Assembly (NCBI GenBank): GCA_965206015.1
Contig: CBDBIW010000016.1
Coordinates: forward strand, 1,284,764-1,348,763
Reading direction: 5' to 3'
DNA length: 64,000 nt
From: JAJCYL01 sp965206015
GTDB lineage: Bacteria; Bacteroidota; Bacteroidia; Cytophagales; Cyclobacteriaceae
In this document: positions 26,194 through 36,055 of the stretch, piece by piece
Layout: each line of letters begins with the position of its first letter
How positions within the stretch are numbered: position 1 is the first letter of the stretch
Notes under the pieces: model-generated
The model's database searches: none
Told to the model about the DNA's origin: nothing
The model's input: only the letters and a program-made list of their open reading frames with translations
Position numbers and translations under genes: made by a program

Positions 26194-27534
26194 TTATTGA
26201 ATATACTGGTTAATCAGATTCTCATAGAACTCTTGCTGGCCACTTCTCTGCTTTGGCTCACCAATTGATTGGGATATCTCCGACAACTGAGCTAAGCTTA
26301 AGTTTCCTTTTTCGAATGCCTGTCCATCAGATGAGTTGTAGGAAGCATATCGATCCGCTCTCATTTGACAGTATTTGGAATTATCAATGATATCATGAGC
26401 AATTAACAGTGCTCTCGAGAAAGTGTCAATTCCACCAATGTGTGCGTAGAATAAGTCTTCCAAATCCGTTGAGTTTCTACGAGTCCTGGCATCGAAATTA
26501 ATACCTCCCTGAGTTATACCACCAGCTTCTATTATTACCAAGATTGATTCAACCAGTTCTAACAAATTGTTGGGAAACTGATCCGTATCCCAACCGTTCT
26601 GATAGTCACCCCTATTGGCATCGATGCTACCCAAAAGACCAGCATTGGCGGCAACTTGAAGTTCATGTGAAAATGTGTGTTGAGCTAATGTTGCATGATT
26701 GACTTCAAGATTAAGTTGAAAATCATCCATTAGATCATGTTCTCTCAGAAAGCCTGTTACGGTTGCAGCATCAAAATCATACTGATGTTTTGAAGGCTCC
26801 ATCGGCTTTGGCTCTATGAAAAACTTGCCCGTAAAACCCTGTGAACCTGCATAGTCTTTAACCATATGTAAGAATCGGGCTGTGTGGTCCAACTCCTTCT
26901 TCATATTGGTGTTGAGCAATGACATGTAGCCTTCTCTCCCACCCCAGAAAACATAGTTTAAGCCACCCAGTTTGATGGTAGCATCCAATGCATTTTTCAC
27001 TTGTGCACCAGCATAAGCCAAGACCTCAAAATCAGGATTGGTCATTGCTCCATTCATGTACCTGGGACTGGTGAAAAGACTGGCTGTTCCCCAAAGCAGT
27101 TGGACACCTGATGCTTTTTGCTTTTCAGCAGCATAATCCGTGATTTTATCCAATCTTCTTGCCGATTCTTTTAATGTGGGGCCCTCGTTTACAAGGTCAA
27201 AATCATGAAAACAATAGAATGGCAGTCCCAACTTGGTAATGAATTCAAAAGCTGCATCCATTTTATCACGGGCCTGCTGATCGGCACCGGAATTCACAAG
27301 CCAAGGAAATGCCTTGGTAGGCAATCCAAAAGGGTCTCCGCCAGTTCCGCAGAAAGAGTGCCAATAAGCTACAGCGAAACGAAGATACTCCTTCATCGTT
27401 TTACCAGCTATTACCCGACCTGCTTCATAATATTTATATGCTAAAGGGTTATCAGAATCCTTCCCCTCAAATGGAATCTGACCTATTCCTTTGAAATATT
27501 CCTTGTCTCCCAAGGTTAAGTTGATCTTTGTCAT
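26194..27534 (-). CDS. xylA: Xylose isomerase
   Basis: XylA converts D-xylose to D-xylulose with two divalent metal ions. The 446-residue length matches the class II enzymes. Visible features are YWHSFCGTGGDPFG near the N-terminus, the catalytic FHDFDLV (His and Asp), the metal-site glutamates in FFIEPKPMEPSKHQYDFD, EVNHATLAQHTFSHEL and the DANRGDYQNGWDTDQFP metal loop. It follows xylB by six bases on the same strand, so they share an operon. A Tn3 remnant lies immediately after the stop, where a terminator might have been lost. Confidence 0.97.
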   Translation of the reverse strand: MTKINLTLGDKEYFKGIGQIPFEGKDSDNPLAYKYYEAGRVIAGKTMKEYLRFAVAYWHSFCGTGGDPFGLPTKAFPWLVNSGADQQARDKMDAAFEFITKLGLPFYCFHDFDLVNEGPTLKESARRLDKITDYAAEKQKASGVQLLWGTASLFTSPRYMNGAMTNPDFEVLAYAGAQVKNALDATIKLGGLNYVFWGGREGYMSLLNTNMKKELDHTARFLHMVKDYAGSQGFTGKFFIEPKPMEPSKHQYDFDAATVTGFLREHDLMDDFQLNLEVNHATLAQHTFSHELQVAANAGLLGSIDANRGDYQNGWDTDQFPNNLLELVESILVIIEAGGITQGGINFDARTRRNSTDLEDLFYAHIGGIDTFSRALLIAHDIIDNSKYCQMRADRYASYNSSDGQAFEKGNLSLAQLSEISQSIGEPKQRSGQQEFYENLINQYIQ

Positions 27535-27540
27535 TTTAAA

Positions 27541-29037
27541 CTATTTGTCATTATTCAATAATCTTTTTAAATCTGATACCCATAGCTGATAACCGTGTTG
27601 GTATGTATGGTTATTGCCAGGTCTGTCGTATCGTCTTAAAATCTTCTGTTCTTTAAAAGCATCATTCAAATCTGTATAAATGCCACTGGAAATCCCGGCA
27701 GCCTTTGCAGCACCCACAGCACCCGTGGTCTCTATAACCTGTATTTCTGCATTTACTAATGCACTTATGGTACTGGAAAAAATATCCGACTGAAAAAGGT
27801 TGTCATTCCCTACTTTCAAAACACCTACGTCCAACCCCATTTCACGCATCATTTCTATTCCATAAACAAATGAATAAGCGATACCCTCTAGTGCAGCTCT
27901 GTAATAATGAGATTTTGTATGCCTATTAAATTGAAGGTTAATTACGTGAGAACCCAGGTTTTTATTTCCCAGCATTCTCTCCGCACCATTTCCAAATGGG
28001 ATGATCCTCAACCCATCTGAATTAATTGGAATTGAGGCCATCATTTGCTCCATATCTCCATAGCTAATTCCCTGAGATACTAATTGCTTCTTTATCCAAC
28101 CATATTGAATACCAGCACCATTTATACAAAGAAGGATACCTATTCTTGTCCGGTCTTGAGTGTAATTCACATGAGCGAAACTGTTTACTCTAGATTCCTT
28201 ATCACCGATTTTTTCATCAACTATGCCATACACTACCCCTGAAGTACCACCCGTTGCAGCAATTTCACCTGGCTTCAGTACTCCCAAAGACATCGCATTA
28301 TTAGGTTGGTCACCTCCCCTGTACGATACAGGGGCTCCGGGTTTTAAGCCAAGGAGTTCAGCCGCCGAATGGCACAATTGACCCTGAGTCTGAAAAGCAG
28401 GGGTATAATCAGGAACCAAATCTGTCGAAAATTCATAATAGTTAAGGAGGAAGTCAGCTACTCTATTTTCCTTATAATCCCACATCATACCTTCGGATAA
28501 TCCCTGGATAGTAGTTGCAACTTCACCTGTCAATTTCATGGCAATGTAATCGCCCGGAAGTAAGAACTTGTAAGTTTTTTCCAATACCTCCGGCTCGTTG
28601 TCCTTCACCCATTTCAATTTAGAGGCCGTGAAGTTTCCGGGTGAGTTTAAGAGGTGGCTTAAGCACTTTTCACCTCCCAAGGACTGGAAAGCTTCGTCTC
28701 CAATTTGCACTGCCCGGCTGTCACACCATATTATGGATGGTCTCAATACATTTTGATTTTTATCAATAAGGACAAGGCCATGCATTTGATAAGAAATACC
28801 AATACCCTTGATATCGGCCATATTAACATCCGGGCTGTTACTGATTAATTCTTTGGTAGCCAGGCAAAGGTTGTTCCACCAAATTTCAGGTTCCTGCTCT
28901 GCCCACCCGGGATGAGTTGCAATAATGTCCATTTCAACCTTAGGTTGCTGAACGACATTTATTACTTCATTGCTGTCTACATTGGTCAATGCAGCTTTTA
29001 TCGATGAACTTCCAATGTCATAACCCAGGAGAAACAT
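27541..29037 (-). CDS. xylB: Xylulokinase
   Basis: This 498-residue FGGY-family sugar kinase phosphorylates D-xylulose to xylulose 5-phosphate with ATP. It starts with the phosphate-1 motif GYDIGSSSIKAALTN and contains GISYQMHGLVLIDKNQ, the conserved WCDSRA, the catalytic region YRGGDQPNNAMSLGVLKPG, and the adenosine-side TGGTSGVVYG. It is directly ahead of xylA and in the same orientation as the upstream oxidoreductase and transketolase genes, which supports xylulose as substrate. Confidence 0.95.
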   Translation of the reverse strand: MFLLGYDIGSSSIKAALTNVDSNEVINVVQQPKVEMDIIATHPGWAEQEPEIWWNNLCLATKELISNSPDVNMADIKGIGISYQMHGLVLIDKNQNVLRPSIIWCDSRAVQIGDEAFQSLGGEKCLSHLLNSPGNFTASKLKWVKDNEPEVLEKTYKFLLPGDYIAMKLTGEVATTIQGLSEGMMWDYKENRVADFLLNYYEFSTDLVPDYTPAFQTQGQLCHSAAELLGLKPGAPVSYRGGDQPNNAMSLGVLKPGEIAATGGTSGVVYGIVDEKIGDKESRVNSFAHVNYTQDRTRIGILLCINGAGIQYGWIKKQLVSQGISYGDMEQMMASIPINSDGLRIIPFGNGAERMLGNKNLGSHVINLQFNRHTKSHYYRAALEGIAYSFVYGIEMMREMGLDVGVLKVGNDNLFQSDIFSSTISALVNAEIQVIETTGAVGAAKAAGISSGIYTDLNDAFKEQKILRRYDRPGNNHTYQHGYQLWVSDLKRLLNNDK

Positions 29038-29275
29038 ATTTTATTTTGTTTGAACAAATTCTTACTCATTTATCAAATATTTAGGATAACACAAATTATG
29101 TCATTATTATGGTTTCCCAAACTGATCCATGATCTGAAATTGAATATATTTTCATGCACACGATTGCAATCCAAAAAGAGAGCGGTTAAGAAATTATTGT
29201 TTTTTATGGGCCGTGTCTCAATCGATCTTGAAATGGATTTCCTCTTGTTGTAAATCCTGAAGTGTTATAGAAGGA

Positions 29276-30232
29276 TTAGGAGTTACGAATCAATTTTTCA
29301 GTAGTTTCAACTAAAAGAGCAAGTTTTTTGCTATGTGAATGGGACATCAGTGTACTCTCCATATTTCCAGCATTAACACAACGAACCACTTCCTCAATCT
29401 CGTGATAAAATCCATTACTTGTAAAGGGGAGCTCTATCGTACGTACGCCTTCATCACTTTTGACCTCAAATTTCTCACACATCCAAAAATGCTCCATTCT
29501 CACCCAGCCTTTCGTTCCGTAGATCCAGGCAGCATTGTCACAGCTCATTTCAATGCTGGAAAATAGTTGTGCTAGTTTATTATCAGAAAATTGCAGTATC
29601 GAACTGCAACTCAAGTCAGTTCCAGATGGAGATGTTCTCGCTTGAATTTTAATTTCGGGGCACTCACTACCAAAGAAATCCTGTACCAGTGCCAAATTGT
29701 AAATATTGACATCATAATTTGAGCCTCCAGCCAGTACAGGGTTATATAATCGTTCTTTATGCGTCACATCTGTAAATGCAAATTCAGACCTGATTAAAGT
29801 AAGCTCTCCTATTTTACCTGAGGTAATGACTTCTTTGGCCTTTTGGTAACCAGGCAAAAATCGAGTCCAAAGCCCTTCCATTAAAAACTTATTCTCAGCC
29901 CTCGATACAGTAATCATTTCTTTAATCTCGGCTACACCCAATCCCATCGGTTTTTCACAAAGTACATGCTTACCCTTTTTAAGAGCCTCAATCACGTTAT
30001 CCTTATGGAAATTGTGAGTAGTATTCACATAAACAATGTCAATTTCCGGGTCACTTAAAAGGCTACTGTAATTGTCATATACTCTTAGGTCTGGAAATTG
30101 ACCCTTTAGTTGCTCCGCATTTGACCGGGAAGCCAGAGCATAAGGTGCCTCGTCTTTTACCAACTTTAAACTTTCCATAAACTTGGAGGCAATTCGCCCG
30201 TAACCTATAAATCCCCAATTCATATTAGTCAA
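29276..30232 (-). CDS. Gfo/Idh/MocA family oxidoreductase
   Basis: This 318-residue NAD(P)-dependent dehydrogenase has an N-terminal Rossmann fold starting WGFIGYGRIASKFMESL and the family's catalytic-lysine motif CEKPMG. The C-terminal alpha/beta domain starts around residue 125 (MEGLWTRFLPGYQKAKEVI). Members act on sugars and sugar derivatives, including xylose dehydrogenases and dimeric dihydrodiol dehydrogenases. Its place between transketolase and xylulokinase genes suggests a pentose or related sugar substrate, but this is inference. The 238-base gap before xylB may hold an internal promoter. Confidence 0.85.
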   Translation of the reverse strand: MTNMNWGFIGYGRIASKFMESLKLVKDEAPYALASRSNAEQLKGQFPDLRVYDNYSSLLSDPEIDIVYVNTTHNFHKDNVIEALKKGKHVLCEKPMGLGVAEIKEMITVSRAENKFLMEGLWTRFLPGYQKAKEVITSGKIGELTLIRSEFAFTDVTHKERLYNPVLAGGSNYDVNIYNLALVQDFFGSECPEIKIQARTSPSGTDLSCSSILQFSDNKLAQLFSSIEMSCDNAAWIYGTKGWVRMEHFWMCEKFEVKSDEGVRTIELPFTSNGFYHEIEEVVRCVNAGNMESTLMSHSHSKKLALLVETTEKLIRNS

Positions 30233-30307
30233 TTAATCTTTATTCCAAACAAGTGAAGAGTCCACAAAAGTGCAGAAATCACTGACCCCAAGCAGAATTA
30301 CAATATT

Positions 30308-32332
30308 TTAAGCTAGGTACTTCTCCACTTCAAGTGCTACTTTTTCAGGAGTGAAGCCGAATTTTTCATCCAACACGGTCGCTGGAGCCGAGTAACCGAA
30401 GTGGTCCAGGCCAAATACTTTACCTTCTGATCCCACTAGTCCCTGAAGATTTAAAGGCAGTCCGGCAGTCAATCCGAAAGTTGGTATATTAGGAAGTAAC
30501 TCATCCTGATAAGGCTGGGATTGCTCTCTGAAAACCCCCTCGGAAGGGACTGATACAATCTTAGATTTAATTTCCCTTGCACTCAAAATTTCTGAGGCAC
30601 CAATAAGTGTTGAAACTTCTGAACCATTTCCAATCAGTACCACATCCGGTGTTTGTTCTTGTTTTACAATATACGCACCTCGCTCAGCACCAAGTGCCTC
30701 TTCAAATCTATTTGAACCAATAGGTTTTATATCCTTAATTCCTTGTCTGGACAATATCAAACCTGTAGGTCCATCTGTGTTTTCAAGAGCCATTTTCCAG
30801 GCAATAGAGGTTTCTTCTGCATCAGCCGGTCTCAGGGCAAGCAGGCTGCGTTTTCCGGAATGATTTTTTACTTTTTCCATTAACCTTAACTGAGTTTCTT
30901 GCTCTATTGGTTGATGGGTTGGTCCATCTTCTCCAACCCTAAATGCGTCGTGTGTCCAAAGATATTTCACCGGCAATTCCATCAGTGCTGACAGCCTGAA
31001 TGCAGGCTTTTGGTAGTCTGAGAAAATAAAGAATGTCCCTATTACCGGAATAATACCTCCGTGCAATGCCATTCCGTTTGCCATTGCGGCCATTGAAAAT
31101 TCTGACACGCCGGCATGCATAAAATTGCCCGAGAAATCACCATTTCCGAATGCAGTTGTCTTCTTGAGAAAGCCCTCTGTCTTATCACTATTGGCCAGAT
31201 CAGCAGAGGAGACAATGAGGTTTTCCACCTTATCTGCGAGGAATGCTAATACAGCCGCTGAAGCTTCCCGTGATGCGCCATTTTCTTTGTGTTGAACTTC
31301 ACTGAAGTCTATGTCTGGAATTTTACCTGATAAAAATAAGTCGAGTTTTGCTCCTAATTCCGGGTTAACACTCCTCCATGCAGCCTCTTCCTTCTTTCTC
31401 TCTGCAACCCATGTCCGTTTCTTGTTGATGATTTGCTCGTAATAATCACTTACCTCAGGGTATATCTCAAAAGGATGATCTACGTGACCACTTAAGTATT
31501 CAATAGTTTTTTCAAAGGACGCTTTCGTATCGCCAATCGGCTTCCCATGCATTTCCACTTCTCCTTCATAGGGGTCACCATTTTCATCAACAGCACCCTT
31601 ACCCATAATTGTTCTACCAATTATCAACGAAGGTCTGTCTGGCTCATCTTTAGCTTCCTGAAGTGCTCTTCTAATTTGATCATGATTGTGGCCATCAATC
31701 GTCTTTACTTTCCATCCCCAGGCCTCATATTTCATCGCGGTATTTTCCACCGTAACTTCATCCGTTCTGGTAGAAAGTTGAACATCATTAGAATCATAAA
31801 ACATCACGAGGTTATTTAAACTAAGAAATCCTGCAATTCGACCAACACCTTGAGAGATTTCTTCCTGTACACCCCCATCAGATATATAGGTATAAATGTT
31901 ATGTCCCATCCACTCGCCAAATCTCGACGTTAAAAATTTTTCGGCAACTGCCGCTCCAATTCCCATTGCATGACCCTGACCCAAGGGGCCGGACGTATTT
32001 TCAATGCCTCTTTTTACATCCACTTCCGGATGCCCAGGTGTACATGAACCCCATCGCCTGAAGTTAGCTGCATCGTCCTTGGTATATTTTCCGAAAAGAT
32101 ACAACTGAGCATATAACAGAGCGGATAGGTGTCCTGCATCCATAAAAAATCGATCCCTGTGTGGCCAGGTCATATCATCCGGATCGAAATTTAAAAACTC
32201 GGTATACAAAATGTGCATAAAATCAGTGCCGCCCATAGGGCCTCCGGGATGGCCGGAATTCGCTTTTTCAACCATAGCGATGGACAGTACTTTTAGGTTA
32301 TCAGAGGCTAACTGGTGAATATTTTTTGACAT
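30308..32332 (-). CDS. tkt: Transketolase
   Basis: Transketolase transfers two-carbon units between sugar phosphates with thiamine diphosphate, feeding xylulose 5-phosphate into central metabolism. The full-length 674-residue protein begins with HQLASDNLKVLSIAMVEKANSGHPGGPMG. It has DRFFMDAGHLSALLYAQLYL, GPLGQGHAMGIGAAVAEKF, the thiamine diphosphate motif YISDGGVQEEISQGVG, and in the pyrimidine domain WTHDAFRVGEDGPTHQPIEQ. It heads the xylose catabolic operon, so its product would use the XylB product directly. Confidence 0.95.
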   Translation of the reverse strand: MSKNIHQLASDNLKVLSIAMVEKANSGHPGGPMGGTDFMHILYTEFLNFDPDDMTWPHRDRFFMDAGHLSALLYAQLYLFGKYTKDDAANFRRWGSCTPGHPEVDVKRGIENTSGPLGQGHAMGIGAAVAEKFLTSRFGEWMGHNIYTYISDGGVQEEISQGVGRIAGFLSLNNLVMFYDSNDVQLSTRTDEVTVENTAMKYEAWGWKVKTIDGHNHDQIRRALQEAKDEPDRPSLIIGRTIMGKGAVDENGDPYEGEVEMHGKPIGDTKASFEKTIEYLSGHVDHPFEIYPEVSDYYEQIINKKRTWVAERKKEEAAWRSVNPELGAKLDLFLSGKIPDIDFSEVQHKENGASREASAAVLAFLADKVENLIVSSADLANSDKTEGFLKKTTAFGNGDFSGNFMHAGVSEFSMAAMANGMALHGGIIPVIGTFFIFSDYQKPAFRLSALMELPVKYLWTHDAFRVGEDGPTHQPIEQETQLRLMEKVKNHSGKRSLLALRPADAEETSIAWKMALENTDGPTGLILSRQGIKDIKPIGSNRFEEALGAERGAYIVKQEQTPDVVLIGNGSEVSTLIGASEILSAREIKSKIVSVPSEGVFREQSQPYQDELLPNIPTFGLTAGLPLNLQGLVGSEGKVFGLDHFGYSAPATVLDEKFGFTPEKVALEVEKYLA

Positions 32333-32497
32333 ATTTTACGATTGACATTTAGATGCTCAAATTAAGTTCTTTCCCAGAGCAATTAAAGAAAGTTTTTTAG
32401 ACCGGAGGAATCAGTCGGATAAAAATCCTTAAATGGTGAATAATTATGTGACCACTCTTTATTAATTCAGTATTCAACATGTCAACAGGTTCCTTTG

Positions 32498-32548
32498 TCA
32501 TAGTTTGTAGCTTAAAAGCTAAGGTGAATTTTAAGCTACAAACTATGA
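32498..32548. terminator. Long hairpin between amidohydrolase and transketolase genes
   Basis: A perfect 20-base inverted repeat (arms 32498-32517 and 32529-32548, core TTTGTAGCTTAAAA) has an 11-base loop. It lies 18 bases past the stop of the minus-strand amidohydrolase gene, so termination of that gene is the likely job. There is no long T run after it. Confidence 0.6.
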
Positions 32549-32565
32549 TTTGAATCTTGATGAGA

Positions 32566-34002
32566 CTATTGCTTCTCCAACTGTTGAAGCATGTTATCCA
32601 AATCTCCTCTATTGTACAGTTTCCCACTCTTCATTACGCTATTTATTTTTTGTGTGTTGGTTATGTCATGTAGAGGATTAGCATCCAGAAGGATTAAATC
32701 TGCAAACTTCCCGGACTCAATTGTTCCCAATTCAGCTTCAATATTAAAATACTGTGCAGGTCTAATTGTCGCAGCCTCCAAAGCTTTTATTGGCGTCAAA
32801 CCACTTTTTACCAATAATCTCAATTCCTCATGCAAACTGAATCCGGGTGTTAAGAAAAATATTGGAGTATCTGTCCCTGCCATAATTCCTATTCCCTCAT
32901 CGTCAATGCGTTTAACCATATCAAAAGCCCAGGTTGCAAAAGCTACATTTGCCTCTGGTGTGGGTTTTTGTGACATAGTAGCTGCTCCCTCGGCCCATCT
33001 TTTCTGGACAGAATTTGGCAGAAATCGAAAATCGTCTATCCAGGCTTTACGATCAAATACCCTATTTTCCATGGCAGTAACAATAGTCATTGTTGGAACC
33101 TGCCAGGTGTTGTTTTTTGCCAACGCACTCAAAACCGATTCTCGCCTTTCAGCATTTTGCGTTTTAACTGAATGAAATCGTTGTGCTGAATGAATACTGC
33201 TCCGCAAGTCTCCCCCAGCCTGGTCAGCACCATCCGCCAATAACTTTCTTCTAACTTGTAGTAAAGAATCAAAATCTTCAGAACAGGACATCTCCAGATT
33301 TCTCATATGTTCCATACTTCTCATTCCCAAATTTGAGGCCTCGATCACGTCCATGCTTAATGGAACGTGCCCGGTCACTACTTTATCATGTGATTTTGCT
33401 TTCTCAATGACTTTAGCAAAGGCTTCAGGTGTGAGCATTTCATAACTTTTTATCAGGTCAACACCCCTATTGACAAACTCTTCTACTAAAGTTGCCGCAT
33501 TTTCTGGTGTGCCTGCACCGAGACCAAGCCTTGGTCGACTACCTTTACCGTCGTAGACTGTCGGTACTCCGTCCAATAAAGGTCCAGTCACCATCACTCT
33601 GGGAGATGTTCCGTCATCGGTTAAAGATGTCTTCTTCCACGGCATTACCAAATCAAGTTGCCCACCAGTATCTCTTATGCTAGTTATGCCATTCACTAAA
33701 AACAAGGAGAACATTGCTGGCGAAAGGTCTGCTTCGTACGACAGGTGAACATGAGCATCCCATAATCCTGGTATAAGATACTTACCACCGCCATCAATAA
33801 CCATAGCACTTGAAGGCAAGTCCACCTCCTGGGTCTGACCCACCTTGACTATTTTTTTTCCACTGACAATTACAGTTTGGTTTTCTCTTGGACCGTTCAC
33901 CGCATCAATGACCGTGACACTGGTAAAGGCAACTGATGGTTCGTCCTGTTGGGATTTGCAGCCTGCAATGAGGGCCAATAATAGCGCATAGATGTACTTC
34001 AT
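32566..34002 (-). CDS. Amidohydrolase family lipoprotein
   Basis: This 478-residue metal-dependent hydrolase starts with a lipoprotein signal (MKYIYALLLALIAGC, cleavage before the Cys), so it is probably anchored in the envelope. Metal-site motifs are LWDAHVHLS (HxH), a lysine in GVDLIKSYEML, HVPLS, EHMRN, and the final aspartate in IMAGTDTPIFF. This is the imidazolonepropionase-like/prolidase-like group of amidohydrolases, whose members cut peptides or cyclic amides. The true substrate is unknown. It is a relative of the gene at 36048-37253. Confidence 0.85.
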   Translation of the reverse strand: MKYIYALLLALIAGCKSQQDEPSVAFTSVTVIDAVNGPRENQTVIVSGKKIVKVGQTQEVDLPSSAMVIDGGGKYLIPGLWDAHVHLSYEADLSPAMFSLFLVNGITSIRDTGGQLDLVMPWKKTSLTDDGTSPRVMVTGPLLDGVPTVYDGKGSRPRLGLGAGTPENAATLVEEFVNRGVDLIKSYEMLTPEAFAKVIEKAKSHDKVVTGHVPLSMDVIEASNLGMRSMEHMRNLEMSCSEDFDSLLQVRRKLLADGADQAGGDLRSSIHSAQRFHSVKTQNAERRESVLSALAKNNTWQVPTMTIVTAMENRVFDRKAWIDDFRFLPNSVQKRWAEGAATMSQKPTPEANVAFATWAFDMVKRIDDEGIGIMAGTDTPIFFLTPGFSLHEELRLLVKSGLTPIKALEAATIRPAQYFNIEAELGTIESGKFADLILLDANPLHDITNTQKINSVMKSGKLYNRGDLDNMLQQLEKQ

Positions 34003-34180
34003 GATAGATCGATTTATAAAGGAGTCAATTTATCATTCTATTAATTGGATCAGGCTATCACTTTTGATTTACGGTATTAGGCAAAGTTCCGGTTCCGTCA
34101 ATATGTAAATCGTCAGCAAAAAGTGGATAGTTAAGGTAAAAAAACAGGACGAGTACTTATAACTTGAAATTTTGAGAATT

Positions 34181-34420
34181 ATGAGTACAGGAAAATCCAC
34201 AGAATCATTCATTCGGTGAGTCAAAAGAAAGACTCTCAGAAGGTTCACAGATGAAGAAAGGATTCGAATAGTCGTGAAGGTCTTTGAGGAGAAGAAAGCA
34301 TTGCCGAGATCTGTCGCAGAGAAGTGAATTGCTCAAAGCCTTTTTTACAAGTGGAACAAGGATTTCATGGAAGCAGGCAAACGCAGACTTGCTTTTTCCC
34401 TGAAGATTTTCTCGCATCCC
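34181..34420 (+). pseudogene. IS3-type OrfA transposase remnant
   Basis: One frame reads RRFTDEERIRIVVKVFEEKK, then SLFYKWNKDFMEAGKRRLA, the helix-turn-helix OrfA of IS3-like elements. Two in-frame TGA codons (after FIR and after VAEK) interrupt it and the C-terminal part is lost. It marks an older insertion just left of the first IS1595 copy. Confidence 0.7.
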
Positions 34421-34676
34421 TCCTGCTTCAGTGCATCCAATTGGAGGTTCAAATTCTGACCATGGGTGCTGATCCCAGCATATCCGGTTTTCATCCAGAT
34501 AAGTTAACCAAACTCAATGCAGTTTCATAAAATGAACTTTGATTTCGTTAACCAGTTTATTTAACTCAAATTTTTGCGATTATTTGATGAGTGGCAGGAT
34601 TTGGAAGGGGTTAAACCAAACGGCCGATTGAATTTACGTTCATAATGACACTACTATGCTGGCTCCTTAAAATTAA

Positions 34677-35666
34677 TTGAATCAGGCACATAATAAATTA
34701 GCTATAAATTTATGTATATCGTTGATTTTAAGTATCTTATGTATGGTTTAAAACGTAAAAATATGAAAAAAAGATACAAAAGCATTCGTCTTTTCTAATT
34801 TCAACAGCTATTTCCCGATGACCAATCGTGTTATGATCATCTGGCCAATCTTAAATGGTCCAATGGGTTCAAATGCGAGAAATGCGAACATACTCATTTG
34901 TGTAAAGGGAAGTTGGCCCCGACACGCCAATGCACTACATGCGGTTATCAGGCAACTCCGACAAGCGGAACCCTTTTTCACAAAGTGAAATTCCCTATTC
35001 TTAAAGCTTTCTACATGGTCTATTTTATGGCAACAAACAAACAAGGTATTTCTTCTACTGAACTAAGTCGTAAACTGGCATTGAGACAGAAAACCTGTTG
35101 GGCTTTTAAGGAAAAAGTCATGAAAGCCATAGCGAGCAGTCAAAAATTTCCTATGCCTGGAAAGGTGGAAGTAGATGAAACAGTCGTCGGACAGGAAGAA
35201 AGCACTAAAGGCCGTCAAAATGGAGATAAGAAGCTTGTAGTGGTAGCTATTGAACGAGAAGGCAGGGGGATTGGCCGGGTATATGCTTGCGTGATCAAGG
35301 ATGGCAGCAATAAATCCCTGAGGCCCTTTTTCGCTGACCATATTGATCCAAAAGCGATAGTCAAAACTGATCAGTGGAAAGGGTACCGTCCTTTTCAAGA
35401 AGACTTTCCTAACCTTGATCAGATACCCTCAGGTAAAAAAGGAGGAAACTTTCCTGATATGCATCGAGTCATCATGATGCTTAAAGCATGGATCAGGGGC
35501 ACTGATCATTCAGTACAGCATCTGCAAGGATATCTGGATGAATACTGCTACCGTTTTAACCGTCATCTAATGAAGGGGAAAAAATTTGACAACCTGATGG
35601 TCAGAATGGTCGATCATAATCCCGTTTTTTGTGAAAATTTGAATATTATCTAAGTGCTTGATTCAA
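34677..35666 (+). mobile_element. IS1595-family insertion sequence, copy 1
   Basis: The element is 990 bp and bounded by inverted repeats TTGAATCAGGCAC (34677-34689) and GTGCTTGATTCAA (35654-35666), 12 of 13 matching. It is nearly identical to the copy at 45030-46019 in the same orientation. The bases immediately flanking this copy are not an 8-base direct repeat of each other, so its original target duplication has been lost or separated by rearrangement. Confidence 0.88.
34763..35653 (+). pseudogene. IS1595/ISXO2-like transposase, early stop
   Basis: The full frame of 296 codons matches the copy at 45116-46006. An N-terminal zinc-ribbon (CEKCEHTH, CTTCGYQAT) leads to an ISXO2-like DDE domain with VEVDETVVG, VVVAIEREG, a KTDQWKGY second acidic site and DMHRVIMMLKAWIRGT. 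Codon 12 is TAA (34796-34798) where copy 2 has GAA, so translation stops after 11 residues. The rest is open from 34799 and could only be made from an internal start near 34898, without most of the zinc ribbon. Confidence 0.85.
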
Positions 35667-35679
35667 TAAGCCTAATACG

Positions 35680-36055
35680 TCCTTTTTGTGTATTCAAGCC
35701 TTCTTTGCTTTCCAAAATCGTATTAATGAAAAAGGACAATACTACCAACGCACCTATGGTCATATTCCTGAGTTTAAAGCTGGAGTGAATATTGGAGCCA
35801 TTACTGTTGCGGAAGTGGGAGAACGAAAAAGAGAAATAGCGTATCACGGCGATACCATCAACACAGCGGGCCAGAATACAGGGAGAATGCAATAGGTTAA
35901 ACTCAGATCTATTGGTGTCCGAAGAATTGGTGAGTGGGCTTGATTCAACATCTGAACTAAAATCTACTTTAAAGGGCCAAATACAATTAAAGGGCAAGCT
36001 AGAATCAGTCAACATTTATTCTGTCGAGACAGCCTATACTGATCGATCTACCTGA
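35680..36055 (+). pseudogene. Class III adenylate cyclase, 3' remnant
   Basis: The sequence reads INEKGQYYQRTYGHIPEFKA, then GVNIGAITVAEVGERKREIA and YHGDTINTA, the catalytic core of class III nucleotide cyclases. An extra G in the run at 35868-35870 shifts the frame; in the other frame ARIQGECNRLNSDLLVSEEL and KGQIQLKGKLESVNIYSVET continue to the TGA at 36053. Only the last 125 codons exist and they start right at the IS1595 right end. The 5' part is not found left of that IS, so the gene was truncated by a deletion or rearrangement. Confidence 0.8.

Noticed and set aside
34205..34417. A 70-codon minus-strand frame left of IS1595 copy 1
   Set aside because: The plus strand shows IS3 OrfA homology with stops, so the minus frame is antisense.
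35659..35674. An 8-base target duplication for IS1595 copy 1 alone
   Set aside because: Left flank AAAATTAA and right flank TAAGCCTA do not match, so no simple insertion scar is present.
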